Notes: generated by a model from the letters alone, not told the origin. Positions 26,100 to 35,555 are shown, counted from the first letter of the stretch. The stretch is 64,000 nt of DNA from Clostridium estertheticum (GCF_011065935.2 NZ_JAAMNH020000001.1:4113001-4177000); one strand, 5' to 3'. Program-made: numbers and translations.

Positions 26100-27350
26100 T
26101 TATAACATTGCACTCATAAGTGGATAATCTTCTTCCCCTATGCCTCCACACATAGCACTTAGACCTGAATGAAGAAAACAAGACCGACGTATAGCTTTAT
26201 CACCATACTTTAGCCTAATTTCATCCACTGCTTTATTAAGCTTACTATCTTTATCATAATCAAATGCGTCAAGTAAGCAGCACTGATAAAAATCATTACT
26301 ACAAAAGTCAGTAATATGGACCCCTAGGTGCCTTATGTGGTTGCCCTTCCAGACATTATCAAATAGATAACAGGCTACCTCATATATTTTACGAGTAGAG
26401 TCTGTAGCTACTTGTATTTTTTTTTGACGGGAATAAGAAATTAAGTCACTTCCTCTTATACTCACAGAAACCACATTGCAACAGTTCTGAGAATTCCTAA
26501 GACGCATAGCCACTGTTTCACACAAAGATAATAGTACTTTATGCGCTGTATCACTATCTTCCACATCAAAAGCTATAGTTGTAGAATTTCCTATGCCTTT
26601 GATTTCAATGTAATTACTCTTTCTAACCTCAGACCTATCTATACCATTTGCATAATTATAAATTACTCCCCCATGACTCTTAAATTTATTCTTTAAAATT
26701 TCCAAATCATAATTTGCTAAATCTCCAATAGTATTAATATTTAAATTGTGCAATTTGGGTGCCGTAGCTCTACCTACCATAAACAAATCTTCAACAGGTA
26801 ACGGCCACATCTTTTGTTTTATTTCTGGAGGAAATAAGGTGTGTATTCTATCTGGTTTTTTAAAATCCGAAGCTACTTTTGCCAAAAGCTTGTTATTTGA
26901 TATTCCAATATTTACCGTAAATCCAAGTTCCTTTTTTATTCTCTCTTTTATAGTCTCAGCAAGTCCCATATAGTCTGGATACAAATGCTCCATGTTAGAA
27001 AAATCTAGAAAACTTTCGTCTATACTAAATCTTTGAATTTGCGGAGTATATTCTTGAAATATTTGGTTCATGGCTAAGCTGCATTTCATGTATAGCCAGT
27101 ATCTAGGTGGTACAATTACTATACTGGGACATTTTGACCTAGCGTTATATAGTGTTTCCCCTGTTTGGATATTAAACTTTTTAGCAGGTATTGATTTGGT
27201 TAAAACAATGCCATGCCTACTTTCCTCATCTCCACCTACTACAGATGGTATTTCTCTTAAGTCTATTTTTTCTCCCTGTTGAAGCCTGTAAGTGGCTTCC
27301 CAAGATAAATAGGCACTGTTAACATCGATATGAAAAATTAATGCGCTCAT
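26100..27350 (-). CDS. dinB: Y-family DNA polymerase (DinB/UmuC-like)
   Basis: 416 aa translesion polymerase. Palm carboxylates are in IFHIDVNSAYLSWEA (start) and FSIDESFLDFS (about residue 105). HhH/finger region: GISNNKLLAKVASDFKKPD, with VEDLFMVGRATAPKLHNLNI. The C-terminal little-finger domain is NYIEIKGIGNSTTIAFDVED onward. No clear beta-clamp QLxLF peptide is seen at the very end. GAGGGTG precedes the ATG. I see no LexA box in the ~150 bp upstream. Confidence 0.93.
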   Translation of the reverse strand: MSALIFHIDVNSAYLSWEATYRLQQGEKIDLREIPSVVGGDEESRHGIVLTKSIPAKKFNIQTGETLYNARSKCPSIVIVPPRYWLYMKCSLAMNQIFQEYTPQIQRFSIDESFLDFSNMEHLYPDYMGLAETIKERIKKELGFTVNIGISNNKLLAKVASDFKKPDRIHTLFPPEIKQKMWPLPVEDLFMVGRATAPKLHNLNINTIGDLANYDLEILKNKFKSHGGVIYNYANGIDRSEVRKSNYIEIKGIGNSTTIAFDVEDSDTAHKVLLSLCETVAMRLRNSQNCCNVVSVSIRGSDLISYSRQKKIQVATDSTRKIYEVACYLFDNVWKGNHIRHLGVHITDFCSNDFYQCCLLDAFDYDKDSKLNKAVDEIRLKYGDKAIRRSCFLHSGLSAMCGGIGEEDYPLMSAML

Positions 27351-27513
27351 ATAATATCACCCTCTTTACTATCCTATTTTATTATCAGAACATACGTTCC
27401 CATGCTACTATTATATAATACTTTTCCTTCTATTATAAGTAGTTCTAGAAATTTTTTTTAAACTTCAGAAAATCTTTTTCATTCACTGTAGAATCTTCTT
27501 AAAATAAAACAAA

Positions 27514-27558
27514 AAGAACTGTAGTTAGATTTATAAATCAAATCTAACTACAGTTCTT
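27514..27558 (-). terminator. Terminator of the TDT transporter gene
   Basis: Arms AAGAACTGTAGTTAGATTT and complement (19 bp) around a 7-base loop, with a T-tail on the minus strand, just past the transporter stop. Confidence 0.88.
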
Positions 27559-27570
27559 AATTGCATATAT

Positions 27571-28524
27571 TTATATACTTTTATCTATTTGAGATATCTT
27601 TGCGATTTTATTCTCAAGAAAAAGAAATTGAAAGTATCTTACTAAAACATAAAGGACAATTAAAACAGCTAGTATCTCTTGGAATTTAATTAAATATTTT
27701 AACATATGTATTGGTTGTTTAATTTTAACTAGATACCCATTAAATTGCTTCATAGCAATTGCGCTTATCACCATTGGAAAGGTGAGTGCAGAATAACTTG
27801 GGTAAAATTTAATTTTCAGAAGCTTTGGTAAATACGAAATCACCCCGAGAAACATTATAAGGGATAGACCAACTAAAAAGCCTACTATAAAATTATTTTT
27901 CATTGGAAAACATGCTAAATATCCAGCTAAACATAAACTAGCAGGAGCTGCAAATATTGCAATGGTTGGCATTGCTGGTTCTGGAATTCCCTTAATAAAG
28001 AATGTCCTGTAAATTACAATAGGTAGCAGACATAAATATGATATAAGACCAACCCAGAAAAACCCTTTTCCAAGGCTAATTAAATTATAGGCAGGTGCAG
28101 TCATACTTGCAACAACAATACCAACATAAACTACAAAATAACTTGGAAAAACTTTTTTTATATCAAAGTTAAAAATATAATTTATTGTAAAATAAATTAT
28201 TAGAAAACAATGCAGTACTAATCCAAAGCACCAAATTCCAAAGGATATTGAAGGAGCATAGGGCTTTATATAAGTTGCCAAAATCATTAAACCCATAGTA
28301 AAAGTAGGTATTACACTGGCAACAACTGGGTTTTTAAAAGACTCTACTACTACTTTTGTATCAAAAGATATCTTTAATATAAGTAACAATAATATTAATG
28401 CAGATACAATTCCAAAGATGTTCCTGTACATAGCACCATAAGATAATAATAAATTGCCAGCTGCCGCTAGTGCTAACATCAGTCCCGCTATTGGTACTGG
28501 AGTTTTTTTAATCAAACTTTTCAT
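27571..28524 (-). CDS. TDT/SLAC1-family anion transporter
   Basis: 317 aa with about ten membrane helices. The opening KTPVPIAGLMLALAAAGNLL and repeats such as GIWCFGLVLHCFLIIYFTI and IPEPAMPTIAIFAAPASLCLAGY match the TehA/SLAC1/Mae1 family, which passes tellurite-related anions, dicarboxylates or chloride. The AAGGTGG ribosome site lies in the last codons of the 38-aa gene just upstream, so the two are coupled. It is divergent from the TetR regulator at 28836, which may control it. Confidence 0.87.
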   Translation of the reverse strand: MKSLIKKTPVPIAGLMLALAAAGNLLLSYGAMYRNIFGIVSALILLLLILKISFDTKVVVESFKNPVVASVIPTFTMGLMILATYIKPYAPSISFGIWCFGLVLHCFLIIYFTINYIFNFDIKKVFPSYFVVYVGIVVASMTAPAYNLISLGKGFFWVGLISYLCLLPIVIYRTFFIKGIPEPAMPTIAIFAAPASLCLAGYLACFPMKNNFIVGFLVGLSLIMFLGVISYLPKLLKIKFYPSYSALTFPMVISAIAMKQFNGYLVKIKQPIHMLKYLIKFQEILAVLIVLYVLVRYFQFLFLENKIAKISQIDKSI

Positions 28525-28528
28525 ATTT

Positions 28529-28645
28529 TTACCACCTTACTTCATCAATATTTACAAGGCCCAGTTCTCCCCCTGATACAGCCCCACAAACACATTTTGA
28601 TTCTGCATCTCTTCTTATCTTTTTAATACTAACTTCCTTTTTCAT
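28529..28645 (-). CDS. 38-aa leader protein with CVCG motif
   Basis: ATG at 28643-28645 is preceded by AGGGAGGA at good spacing. The protein begins MKKEVSIKKIRRDAESKC, then VCGAVSGGELGLVNIDEVRW. Its stop lies 4 bp before the transporter ATG, and the transporter ribosome site overlaps its final codons. The C-x-C-G pair could bind a metal. I do not recognise the family. It may be a true small protein or a translational leader that sets transporter expression. Confidence 0.6.
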   Translation of the reverse strand: MKKEVSIKKIRRDAESKCVCGAVSGGELGLVNIDEVRW

Positions 28646-28785
28646 TTAATTCCTCCCTTTAATAAAATAATCCACATACACTATATATGAAGCCTTACAG
28701 CAAGTCCAATAGATAATTGCAATAGGTCAGCCTTTATTTATTGCGAATACTAATAACAATTAATAATAAAAAATAAAATATCCTA

Positions 28786-28814
28786 TTGACAATAAACGAA
28801 TGGTCGTTTATTAT
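28786..28814 (+). promoter_or_regulatory. tetR promoter with operator in the spacer
   Basis: TTGACA at 28786-28791, 17-base spacer, TATTAT at 28809-28814. The palindrome AATAAACGA-ATGG-TCGTTTATT (28791-28812, perfect 9-bp arms) fills the spacer, a classic autorepressed TetR-family arrangement. Confidence 0.82.
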
Positions 28815-28835
28815 ATAATTATTAGAGGTGATCCA

Positions 28836-29399
28836 ATGAGAAGAAAAGATGACGAAAAGGAAAAGAGCATAAAAGAAGCAGTGATTAAGCTAATACTAGA
28901 ACAAGGTTTTCATGGTACTTCTATTTCAAAGATTGCAAAAGAGGCAGGGGTTTCCCCAGCTACTGTTTATGTTTATTATGAGAATAAAGAAGTAATGCTA
29001 CGAGATATATATCTTGAGTATTCTGAAGAAATTTTAGATTATTTACTTGGCAAACTTTATAAAGAAATGGATGGACATGAGCTTATCGAAATGCTCACTA
29101 GAGGTTATTATACCTATATCCGAGAACATGGAGAAATATTTCATTTTGTAGATCAATTTTCAAGTTGCCCAGCCCTTGCTAGTCAATGTTCAGAACAAAA
29201 GAACATAAATAATTTAAACATACTCTTAGAAGAGATGAAAAAGAAAAGAGTGATTAAAAATTTTAGAAATGATAATTTGATAGCTATAATTTTTTACCCA
29301 ATAAAATCTATTGCTATTAAACAATGTATTGGTGAATTTGAACAGGTTGAGCTCCTTGACGAAATGATTACGATAATTCAAGAGGCCCTACTTCTTTAA
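28836..29399 (+). CDS. TetR-family regulator
   Basis: 187 aa from ATG 28836, which has GAGGTGATCC upstream; earlier in-frame codons lie in the promoter. HTH: AVIKLILEQGFHGTSISKIAKEAGVSPATVYVYYENKEVMLRDIY, the TetR_N signature. The C-terminal ligand domain is unassigned. It sits between the divergent TDT transporter and the downstream lon-like gene. A palindrome in its promoter and a partial copy before lon suggest that it regulates itself and possibly lon. Confidence 0.92.
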   Translation: MRRKDDEKEKSIKEAVIKLILEQGFHGTSISKIAKEAGVSPATVYVYYENKEVMLRDIYLEYSEEILDYLLGKLYKEMDGHELIEMLTRGYYTYIREHGEIFHFVDQFSSCPALASQCSEQKNINNLNILLEEMKKKRVIKNFRNDNLIAIIFYPIKSIAIKQCIGEFEQVELLDEMITIIQEALLL

Positions 29400-29476
29400 T
29401 TATAAATTTTATACTAAAGCGAGAAAATTTTGTTAAACTGATAGCTGCAAAATGTCTCGCTATTAATCAATAAATA

Positions 29477-29498
29477 GTTAAACGAACATTCACTTATG
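29477..29498. promoter_or_regulatory. Partial TetR-type site before lon
   Basis: This stretch matches the 28791-28812 operator at 14 of 22 positions, mainly the left half TAAACGAA. The right half is degenerate. Low-confidence second operator. Confidence 0.3.
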
Positions 29499-29525
29499 AA
29501 TATTATTAAAGAAAGGATGATTATA

Positions 29526-31913
29526 ATGATGAATATAGATAAAAAAAATAAAGCTGGGATGGTAATACCCGTATCGGACATAGTTTTATTACCAGGAATG
29601 GCTTATACTTTGAAACTAAATAACATTAGTGAAGAGGAACTTGAAAATTTAGCTAAGAAGGAACAATTTAGTATTGCATTACCTTTAAAGCAAAACTTTA
29701 ATCAAAGTCAGTTAAAGCTAGAGGATTTTTATAAGGTTGGAGTTTCCTTTCATGTAAATGGAATTGAAAAAACAGAAAAAGGATATCAATTGAAAATTAA
29801 AGTGCTAGATAGAGTAGAAATTAAAGATCTTAGTATAGGAAATGGGTTTACTCGTGTGGAATTTGAAATTGCACCAGATCTTATAGATCTTACAGAAAAA
29901 AGTCAAGAAGAAATGCTTGAATATGTGAAAAAGGTTACTCGTGAGGTTAGTGAAAATTTCAAGGGCTCAGACCAGTTCATGAAAATTGTAGAAGATCAAA
30001 AGGACTTAAATAAACTAATAGGTCACCTTACTCAATTTATGCCTCTTACAAATGAAGAAAAGTATGAGTTAATTGAAACTCAATCTTTAAAAGAAAGAAG
30101 CCTTAAATTTATGGATTACCTTCTAAAGCAGAAAGAATCTCTAAAATTGCAATTTGAGATGGCAGAAAAATTCACTGAAAAAGCTAACAAAAATTATAGA
30201 GAATCAGTACTAAGAGAGCAATTGAAAGCTATACAAAGTGAATTAAATGAAGGTAAAAGTGAAGGCTCTAAAAAAGACAAAGATTATGCAAGTAGGATTG
30301 AAGAGGCTCAGATGCCAGAGGAAATAAAAACTGCTGCCTTAGAGGAACTTGAAAAGTTAGAAAGTCAAAGTGAAAATAGTGCTGAATATAATATTATACG
30401 TAACTACTTAGATCTATTAGTAAAGCTTCCTTGGAAAAAAGCTGAACCTAAAGCTATTAATCTAGGAGAAGCAAGACGTATCTTAGATGAGCAGCATTAC
30501 GGACTTGAAAAAGTGAAGGATAGAATAATACAACATTTAGCAGTTATGAAGCTTAGAAATGATAAAAAAGGTTCTATTTTACTACTAGTTGGGCCTCCTG
30601 GTACTGGTAAGACAAGTTTAGGAAAAAGCATTGCGCAGGCTCTTGATCGAAAATATATACGACTTAGTTTAGGTGGCATCCGTGATGAAGCTGAAATTAG
30701 AGGCCATAGAAGAACTTATATAGGTGCAATGCCTGGAAGAATTCTTCAAAGCATTAAAAAGGCAGGAGAGATAAACCCAGTTATGGTTTTAGATGAAGTG
30801 GACAAGTTAATGATGGGTTACAATGGAGATCCGGCCAGTGCATTACTTGAGGTACTAGATCCAGAGCAAAACAATAGCTTTACTGATCATTATTTGGATC
30901 TACCTTATGATTTGTCTGAGGTATTCTTTGTAGCAACAGCTAACTCACTTGACAATATTCCTAGACCACTACTAGATAGAATGGAGATAATTCCAATATC
31001 TAGTTATACTATGAATGAAAAATTCCATATAGGTAAAAATCACTTAATACCTTCAGTACTCGAAGAGCATGGATTAAGTAATGACCAATTAGTTATTGAA
31101 GATGAAGCACTACAAAAAATAATTAGTGAGTATACACTAGAAGCTGGAGTTCGCGGACTTAAAAAGCAAATAGCTACCTTAGCTAGAGTTGCTTCAGAGA
31201 AGATTGTATCTAATACAGTAGAGTTACCATTTAAAGTTACTGTGGATGCACTAGATGATTTACTTGGAAGAAAAGTTTCAAGCCATGATAAAGCTCAAGT
31301 GGATAACCCACCAGGAGTTGTTACAGGACTTGCTTGGACAGCTGTAGGTGGAGAAATACTTTTCATTGAAGCTACGGACATGCTAGGAACTGGACAAGTT
31401 ACCTTGACTGGACAACTTGGAGATGTTATGAAAGAATCTGCAAAGATTTCCTTAAGTCTCCTTAAGTCAAGGTTACCAATTAATACTATAAACTTTAAGG
31501 AAAGAGATCTTCATATTCATGTTCCATCAGGCTCTACTCCTAAAGATGGTCCCTCAGCTGGAATTACATTATTCACTGCACTTGCTTCCCTTGTTACAGG
31601 CATAAAAGTGGATCCAAAGCTTGCAATGACAGGAGAAATCACTTTAAGAGGAGCAGTACTTCCAATTGGAGGTCTTAAGGAAAAATTACTTGGAGCTCAA
31701 AGAGCTGGAATAACAAAGATATTAATTCCAAAGGATAATTTAATTGACCTAAAGGATGTGCCTGAAGAAATTAAAAATCAATTAACCATTAAGACAGTAG
31801 AAACTGTAGAAGATGTACTTCGTGAAACTTTGGGAATATCATTACCTAGAGTAGAGCATGTATTTAACACTAATATATCTACGGTGGTCACTTTTAATTC
31901 AAATCAAATGTAG
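29526..31913 (+). CDS. lon: ATP-dependent protease Lon
   Basis: About 795 aa from ATG 29526, chosen because AAGAAAGGA lies about 9 bases upstream; earlier ATGs lack one. N-terminal LON substrate domain (IVLLPGMAYTLKLNN), a coiled coil, the AAA+ module (Walker A LVGPPGTGKTSLGKS, Walker B PVMVLDEVDKLMMG), then the serine protease domain with catalytic Ser in PKDGPSAGITLFTAL and the Lys ~40 residues later (GGLKEKLLGAQRAGI). Full-length cytosolic LonA. It is the only gene between the TetR regulator and its terminator at 31965-31997. Confidence 0.95.
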   Translation: MMNIDKKNKAGMVIPVSDIVLLPGMAYTLKLNNISEEELENLAKKEQFSIALPLKQNFNQSQLKLEDFYKVGVSFHVNGIEKTEKGYQLKIKVLDRVEIKDLSIGNGFTRVEFEIAPDLIDLTEKSQEEMLEYVKKVTREVSENFKGSDQFMKIVEDQKDLNKLIGHLTQFMPLTNEEKYELIETQSLKERSLKFMDYLLKQKESLKLQFEMAEKFTEKANKNYRESVLREQLKAIQSELNEGKSEGSKKDKDYASRIEEAQMPEEIKTAALEELEKLESQSENSAEYNIIRNYLDLLVKLPWKKAEPKAINLGEARRILDEQHYGLEKVKDRIIQHLAVMKLRNDKKGSILLLVGPPGTGKTSLGKSIAQALDRKYIRLSLGGIRDEAEIRGHRRTYIGAMPGRILQSIKKAGEINPVMVLDEVDKLMMGYNGDPASALLEVLDPEQNNSFTDHYLDLPYDLSEVFFVATANSLDNIPRPLLDRMEIIPISSYTMNEKFHIGKNHLIPSVLEEHGLSNDQLVIEDEALQKIISEYTLEAGVRGLKKQIATLARVASEKIVSNTVELPFKVTVDALDDLLGRKVSSHDKAQVDNPPGVVTGLAWTAVGGEILFIEATDMLGTGQVTLTGQLGDVMKESAKISLSLLKSRLPINTINFKERDLHIHVPSGSTPKDGPSAGITLFTALASLVTGIKVDPKLAMTGEITLRGAVLPIGGLKEKLLGAQRAGITKILIPKDNLIDLKDVPEEIKNQLTIKTVETVEDVLRETLGISLPRVEHVFNTNISTVVTFNSNQM

Positions 31914-31964
31914 GGCATACATTAAAAAATAGATATTGAACATTGCTATATTATTTTTCACACG

Positions 31965-31997
31965 AAAAGCTATCACTGATTTTGAGTGGTAGCTTTT
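31965..31997 (+). terminator. Terminator of lon
   Basis: AAAAGCTATCACT/AGTGGTAGCTTTT arms (with one G-T pair), then CTTATTTTTTA. Confidence 0.85.
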
Positions 31998-32096
31998 CTT
32001 ATTTTTTATATTAAATGTTCATTTTGTTTTTATTAATTTATGGTGTATTATTGACATAAGTACATGACCCAAATATGAATGAAGGTGGTAGGAAAT

Positions 32097-32834
32097 ATGA
32101 ATGAGACTATAAATTTATTAAAAGCTCACAAATCCATAAGAAAATATAAAGATCAAATTGTGGAAGCTGAAACCATAAAAACAATTATCGAATGCGCACA
32201 AAGTGCCTCAACTTCTGGTTTTATTCAAGCCTATACTATTATAAGTGTAGTTGATAAATCTAAGAGAAAAGATATAGCACATCTTGCAGGAGATCAAAGT
32301 TACGTGGAAGAGTGCCCATTATTTTTAGTTTTCTGTGCTGATTTAAATCGCATTAAAAACTGTTGTGAAATCAACCATAAAACTATGTTAGAAGGATATA
32401 CAGAAACTTTTATTGTAGCAACTGTAGATGCTACGCTTGCTGCTCAAAATGCTTTAATTGCTGCAGAATCACTAGGACTAGGTGGAGTTTATATAGGTGG
32501 TATAAGAAATAATCCATCAGAAATGTGTAAGATTTTAAATATACCTTCAGGAGTATACCCTGTGTTTGGGATGTGCATCGGCTATCCAGATGATGCCCCA
32601 GATATAAAAGCAAGGTTACCTCTAGAGGTAATTTTAAAAACCGATGAGTATAATATAGATGGCGATGCTAAAAAAATAGAAGAATATGATGCGCAAGTTA
32701 GTGCCTATTATAAAAAGAGAACTAAGGGAAAAAGATCAGATACATGGACAAATCAAGTATCTGGTCTAATAGACAAACCTCAAAGACCACATATGAAAGA
32801 TTTTTTAGACAAACAAGGATTTAAAATGAAATAA
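32097..32834 (+). CDS. NfsA/FRP-type flavin nitroreductase
   Basis: About 245 aa. ATG 32097 is used; GGTGGTAGGA precedes it. Motifs of the NfsA/Frp group: LLKAHKSIRKYKD at the N-terminus, CAQSASTSGFIQAY, QNALIAAESLGLGGVYIGGIRN, and FGMCIGYPDD. The C-terminal tail (QVSAYYKKRTKGKRSDTW) is typical of the long NfsA subgroup. It uses NAD(P)H and FMN to reduce nitroaromatics, quinones or flavins in the cytosol. Monocistronic. Confidence 0.92.
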   Translation: MNETINLLKAHKSIRKYKDQIVEAETIKTIIECAQSASTSGFIQAYTIISVVDKSKRKDIAHLAGDQSYVEECPLFLVFCADLNRIKNCCEINHKTMLEGYTETFIVATVDATLAAQNALIAAESLGLGGVYIGGIRNNPSEMCKILNIPSGVYPVFGMCIGYPDDAPDIKARLPLEVILKTDEYNIDGDAKKIEEYDAQVSAYYKKRTKGKRSDTWTNQVSGLIDKPQRPHMKDFLDKQGFKMK

Positions 32835-32877
32835 TTTATAAATGTTTTTATAAAATGTTAAATATCCCTTATTACTT

Positions 32878-32901
32878 AGGCATTCTCTACAGGGAATGCC
32901 T
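32878..32901. terminator. Weak two-way terminator
   Basis: AGGCATTC/GAATGCCT arms between the convergent nitroreductase and ArsA genes. The T-runs on both sides are poor. Confidence 0.5.
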
Positions 32902-32902
32902 A

Positions 32903-34069
32903 TTATAACATTTGTATTTTTAACTTTCCATCCTCATAACTGGCCTTAACAATTTTCTTTGAATATAATTTTTGTGGAAGCACAAAATTTCGTTTTTCGT
33001 TCTTAATGGAAATACTAATCTCATCACCCTTTTGTAGTAAATTCAATTCACTTTTATCTACAAAAGGCATGTTTATATTTAAATAATAACTTTCATCTGT
33101 ACTTGATTTTTCAACCTCAAAAATTTTATCCTTAAATAGCACTTTCTCCGGAGAAGCCTCTTTAAATATGCTCTCCCCCATATTGAGTAAGGATTCATAA
33201 TTCCTAACCTCACTATGCATTAGCTCAGTTTTAAAGATTGGTACAGGGCTAAAACTTTCACTTATATCTTTAAGGTTTTCACTTTGAAGCTTCATCCACT
33301 TTTCGAAATACCCTTTCCCCCCCTCCTCTGAAATTATTTTATTAACAATTATTGCATCTACATTAAAATCATAAAGGTGCAAATAAGAAAAATTTCTTTT
33401 AGCTTCTTTAATAACAATCTTTTCTGGAGTAGTAACTATCCTAAGGCTTACCTTATCCTTCTGGAGCATTAAAGCATGCAGTTCATCAATTTTATTATAA
33501 AGGGTTTCAATTTCATCAAAAGTTTTATCATCAGGAACTGGAATCTTTATTGTACCTTCAATTATTGGCTTTGCAATTTTAGCCACCTTCCTTTTCATAG
33601 GAAAGATCTTCTCCATCCACCACTTAAAGAGCTCCGGGAATTTTAAAAGTGACATAGTTTCTCCAGTAGGAGCACAATCAACTATTAACACCTCATAATT
33701 ATTTTCATCACTAATCTGCTTAATTTTAAGTAATGAAATTAGATCTTCAAAACCTGGGAACACAAGTAATTCTTCAACTTCAATGTTTTTTTTAGTTTTT
33801 GATAGCATCAATTTTTCTAAATATCCCTTAATATTTCCCCAAATAGCTCCATTTTCAATAAGAGCATCTACCTCTATAGCTTCTAAATTATCTGAAATTT
33901 TTGTGGGAATATTAGATAGCTTTATACCGAAAGCATCGCCCAGACTATGAGCTTGATCGGTACTCATTATGAGCACCTTTTTTCCCTGCTTTGCAATTAA
34001 GCAAGCGGTTGCTGCTGCAACACTAGTTTTTCCTACTCCACCTTTTCCTGTATATAAAATAATTCTCAC
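32903..34069 (-). CDS. ArsA/Get3-like ATPase, second copy
   Basis: 388 aa. Deviant Walker A YTGKGGVGKTSVAAA at the N-terminus, switch I STDQAHSLGDAFG, and the A-loop VDCAPTGETMSLLKFPE. A C-terminal ~75-residue domain (ESYYLNINMPFVDKSELNLL, then KRNFVLPQKLYSKKIVKASY) matches the HSP20-like domain found on some ArsA proteins. Single ATPase half, no CxxC zinc pair as in Get3 and no ArsA arsenite cysteines. It follows the 74-aa gene by 19 bp and a homologous ATPase. A heteromeric ATPase complex is plausible; arsenite transport is unlikely without arsB. Confidence 0.88.
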   Translation of the reverse strand: MRIILYTGKGGVGKTSVAAATACLIAKQGKKVLIMSTDQAHSLGDAFGIKLSNIPTKISDNLEAIEVDALIENGAIWGNIKGYLEKLMLSKTKKNIEVEELLVFPGFEDLISLLKIKQISDENNYEVLIVDCAPTGETMSLLKFPELFKWWMEKIFPMKRKVAKIAKPIIEGTIKIPVPDDKTFDEIETLYNKIDELHALMLQKDKVSLRIVTTPEKIVIKEAKRNFSYLHLYDFNVDAIIVNKIISEEGGKGYFEKWMKLQSENLKDISESFSPVPIFKTELMHSEVRNYESLLNMGESIFKEASPEKVLFKDKIFEVEKSSTDESYYLNINMPFVDKSELNLLQKGDEISISIKNEKRNFVLPQKLYSKKIVKASYEDGKLKIQML

Positions 34070-34088
34070 TTTAATCCCTCCAATTCAA

Positions 34089-34313
34089 TTATAGAAAATC
34101 AACCTTAACTTTTTTAATCTCTTTTTTTGCTTCTTCTTCATCTTCTTCAGAAAACTCCCGCATAACCTCCAAAGTAATATCACTTATAACCGTAGCTGTC
34201 TGTTTCTCAAATTTATTAAGCCTGCTTAAGGCTTTTTCAGGCAAAATATCCTTTATGATTTCATATTTTAGTTTTTCTATTTTTATCAATTTTTTAATTA
34301 TTTCACTATTCAT
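34089..34313 (-). CDS. 74-aa charged helical protein between two ArsA ATPases
   Basis: Its ATG directly abuts the stop of the upstream ATPase (TAA-ATG), with AGAAGGTGG inside that gene, so translation is coupled. The protein is almost wholly charged and helical: KKLIKIEKLKYEIIKDILPE, a middle amphipathic segment, and an acidic EEDEEEAKKE stretch. Unrecognised. Its fixed position suggests an adaptor or partner for the two ATPases. Confidence 0.75.
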   Translation of the reverse strand: MNSEIIKKLIKIEKLKYEIIKDILPEKALSRLNKFEKQTATVISDITLEVMREFSEEDEEEAKKEIKKVKVDFL

Positions 34314-35492
34314 TTAATCCACCTTCTCCCCAAAATATATAGATAAATAATCCTCATTAAAATTGGCTTTACTTATTGAATACTTTCTAAGTGAACTTGG
34401 GCAAGGAATATTCCTCTTAAAATTACCTATTTTAATGGATATATCAGAACCAGTTTCATATACTTCTAAGGCTTTTTTATCTCCAAAGGGCACATATACT
34501 TGAAGCTTATAACCCCCTTCTACCTTTTCAAATTTCTCACTAAAAGTTATTTTTTGAACCTTTAATATATCTATAACATTCAGAGAATCTTTAGCTATTC
34601 TTTTTAGTCCGTAAATACCGTTAATATCTACCTCATACCATTTAATTTTAAACCTAGGCAGATTCAAAAATACCGAATCTATTTCTTCCATGTATTTTTT
34701 TTGAATACACTTCCACTCATCAAAAAAGCTATTGTCTATATCTTCTGGTATTATCCTATTAATATATATAGCATCTACATTGAAATTATAAAGATTTAAA
34801 TACATATAGTTCCTCTTGGTCTCTTCAATAACCATTTTCTCCGGAATTGTAACAAGTCTTATACTACAAATCTCTCTGTTTTTTAATAAGCTTTGAAGCT
34901 CTGAAAGCAGTATATAAAGTTTTTCAATATCATTCATAGCCTGCTTATCCGGCATTTCTATTTTAAAAGCTATCTTAGAGATAGGTCTAAGCACTTTCAT
35001 AGCGACCTTTCCAATAGGAAATAATTTTTCCATGTACCAGCTCATAAGCTCTGGGAACTTTAGAAGAGATATAGTTTCTCCTGTTGGTGCACTGTCCACA
35101 ATTATTAGGTCATATATACCTTTGTCATGTAAATCTTTAATTTTCAAAAGACAAAATAGTTCTTCCATCCCTGGAAACACAACAATATCCTCAAAACTTT
35201 CTACTTGCTTTTCATCTTTAAAAACCATCATTTTTTTAAAAGCAGCTTGAATACTTCCATAATAATTCTCCATTTCATAATTAGGATCTATCTCAAGTCC
35301 CCATAAATTTTCCTGAATTTCAGTAGGCTCATTTTTTATATCCTGCATAAAAATATCACTTAAATTATGTGCCATATCTGTACTAACAATTAGTGTCTTT
35401 AAACCCTCCAATGAAGCTTTCAATGCATGAGCTGCTGCGATACTTGTTTTGCCAGTTCCGCCTTTTCCAGTAAAAATAATAATTCTTTTCAT
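34314..35492 (-). CDS. ArsA/Get3-like ATPase, first copy
   Basis: 392 aa. FTGKGGTGKTSIAAA P-loop, STDMAHNLSDIFM switch region, VDSAPTGETISLLKFPE, and a C-terminal HSP20-like domain (YKLQVYVPFGDKKALEVYET, RNIPCPSSLRKYSISKANF). It parallels the second copy along its whole length, so the pair arose by duplication and then diverged. First gene of the three-gene unit. A 21-bp inverted-repeat site at 35525-35545 in its promoter region matches sites in front of the marR gene upstream. Confidence 0.88.
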   Translation of the reverse strand: MKRIIIFTGKGGTGKTSIAAAHALKASLEGLKTLIVSTDMAHNLSDIFMQDIKNEPTEIQENLWGLEIDPNYEMENYYGSIQAAFKKMMVFKDEKQVESFEDIVVFPGMEELFCLLKIKDLHDKGIYDLIIVDSAPTGETISLLKFPELMSWYMEKLFPIGKVAMKVLRPISKIAFKIEMPDKQAMNDIEKLYILLSELQSLLKNREICSIRLVTIPEKMVIEETKRNYMYLNLYNFNVDAIYINRIIPEDIDNSFFDEWKCIQKKYMEEIDSVFLNLPRFKIKWYEVDINGIYGLKRIAKDSLNVIDILKVQKITFSEKFEKVEGGYKLQVYVPFGDKKALEVYETGSDISIKIGNFKRNIPCPSSLRKYSISKANFNEDYLSIYFGEKVD

Positions 35493-35524
35493 ATTATCCC
35501 TCCTAATTTTAATTCTTTAAATGA

Positions 35525-35545
35525 ATAGTTCTTTTATCGAAGTAT
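35525..35545. promoter_or_regulatory. 21-bp MarR-type site before the ArsA operon
   Basis: Inverted repeat built on ATAGTTC/ATACTTC half-sites. It matches the site at 36151-36171 at 18 of 21 positions (minus-strand reading ATACTTCGATAAAAGAACTA, plus one T). It lies 33 bp before the ATPase start. Confidence 0.75.
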
Positions 35546-35555
35546 TTTCTTTAAA

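Noticed and set aside
29401..29476. CIRCE or CtsR heat-shock element before lon
   Set aside because: The AGCGAGA/TCTCGCT repeat does not match CIRCE (TTAGCACTC-N9-GAGTGCTAA) or the CtsR heptad repeat.
32903..35492. Arsenite efflux operon
   Set aside because: The ATPases resemble ArsA, but there is no arsB, arsD or arsC, no arsenite cysteines, and the regulator is MarR rather than ArsR type.
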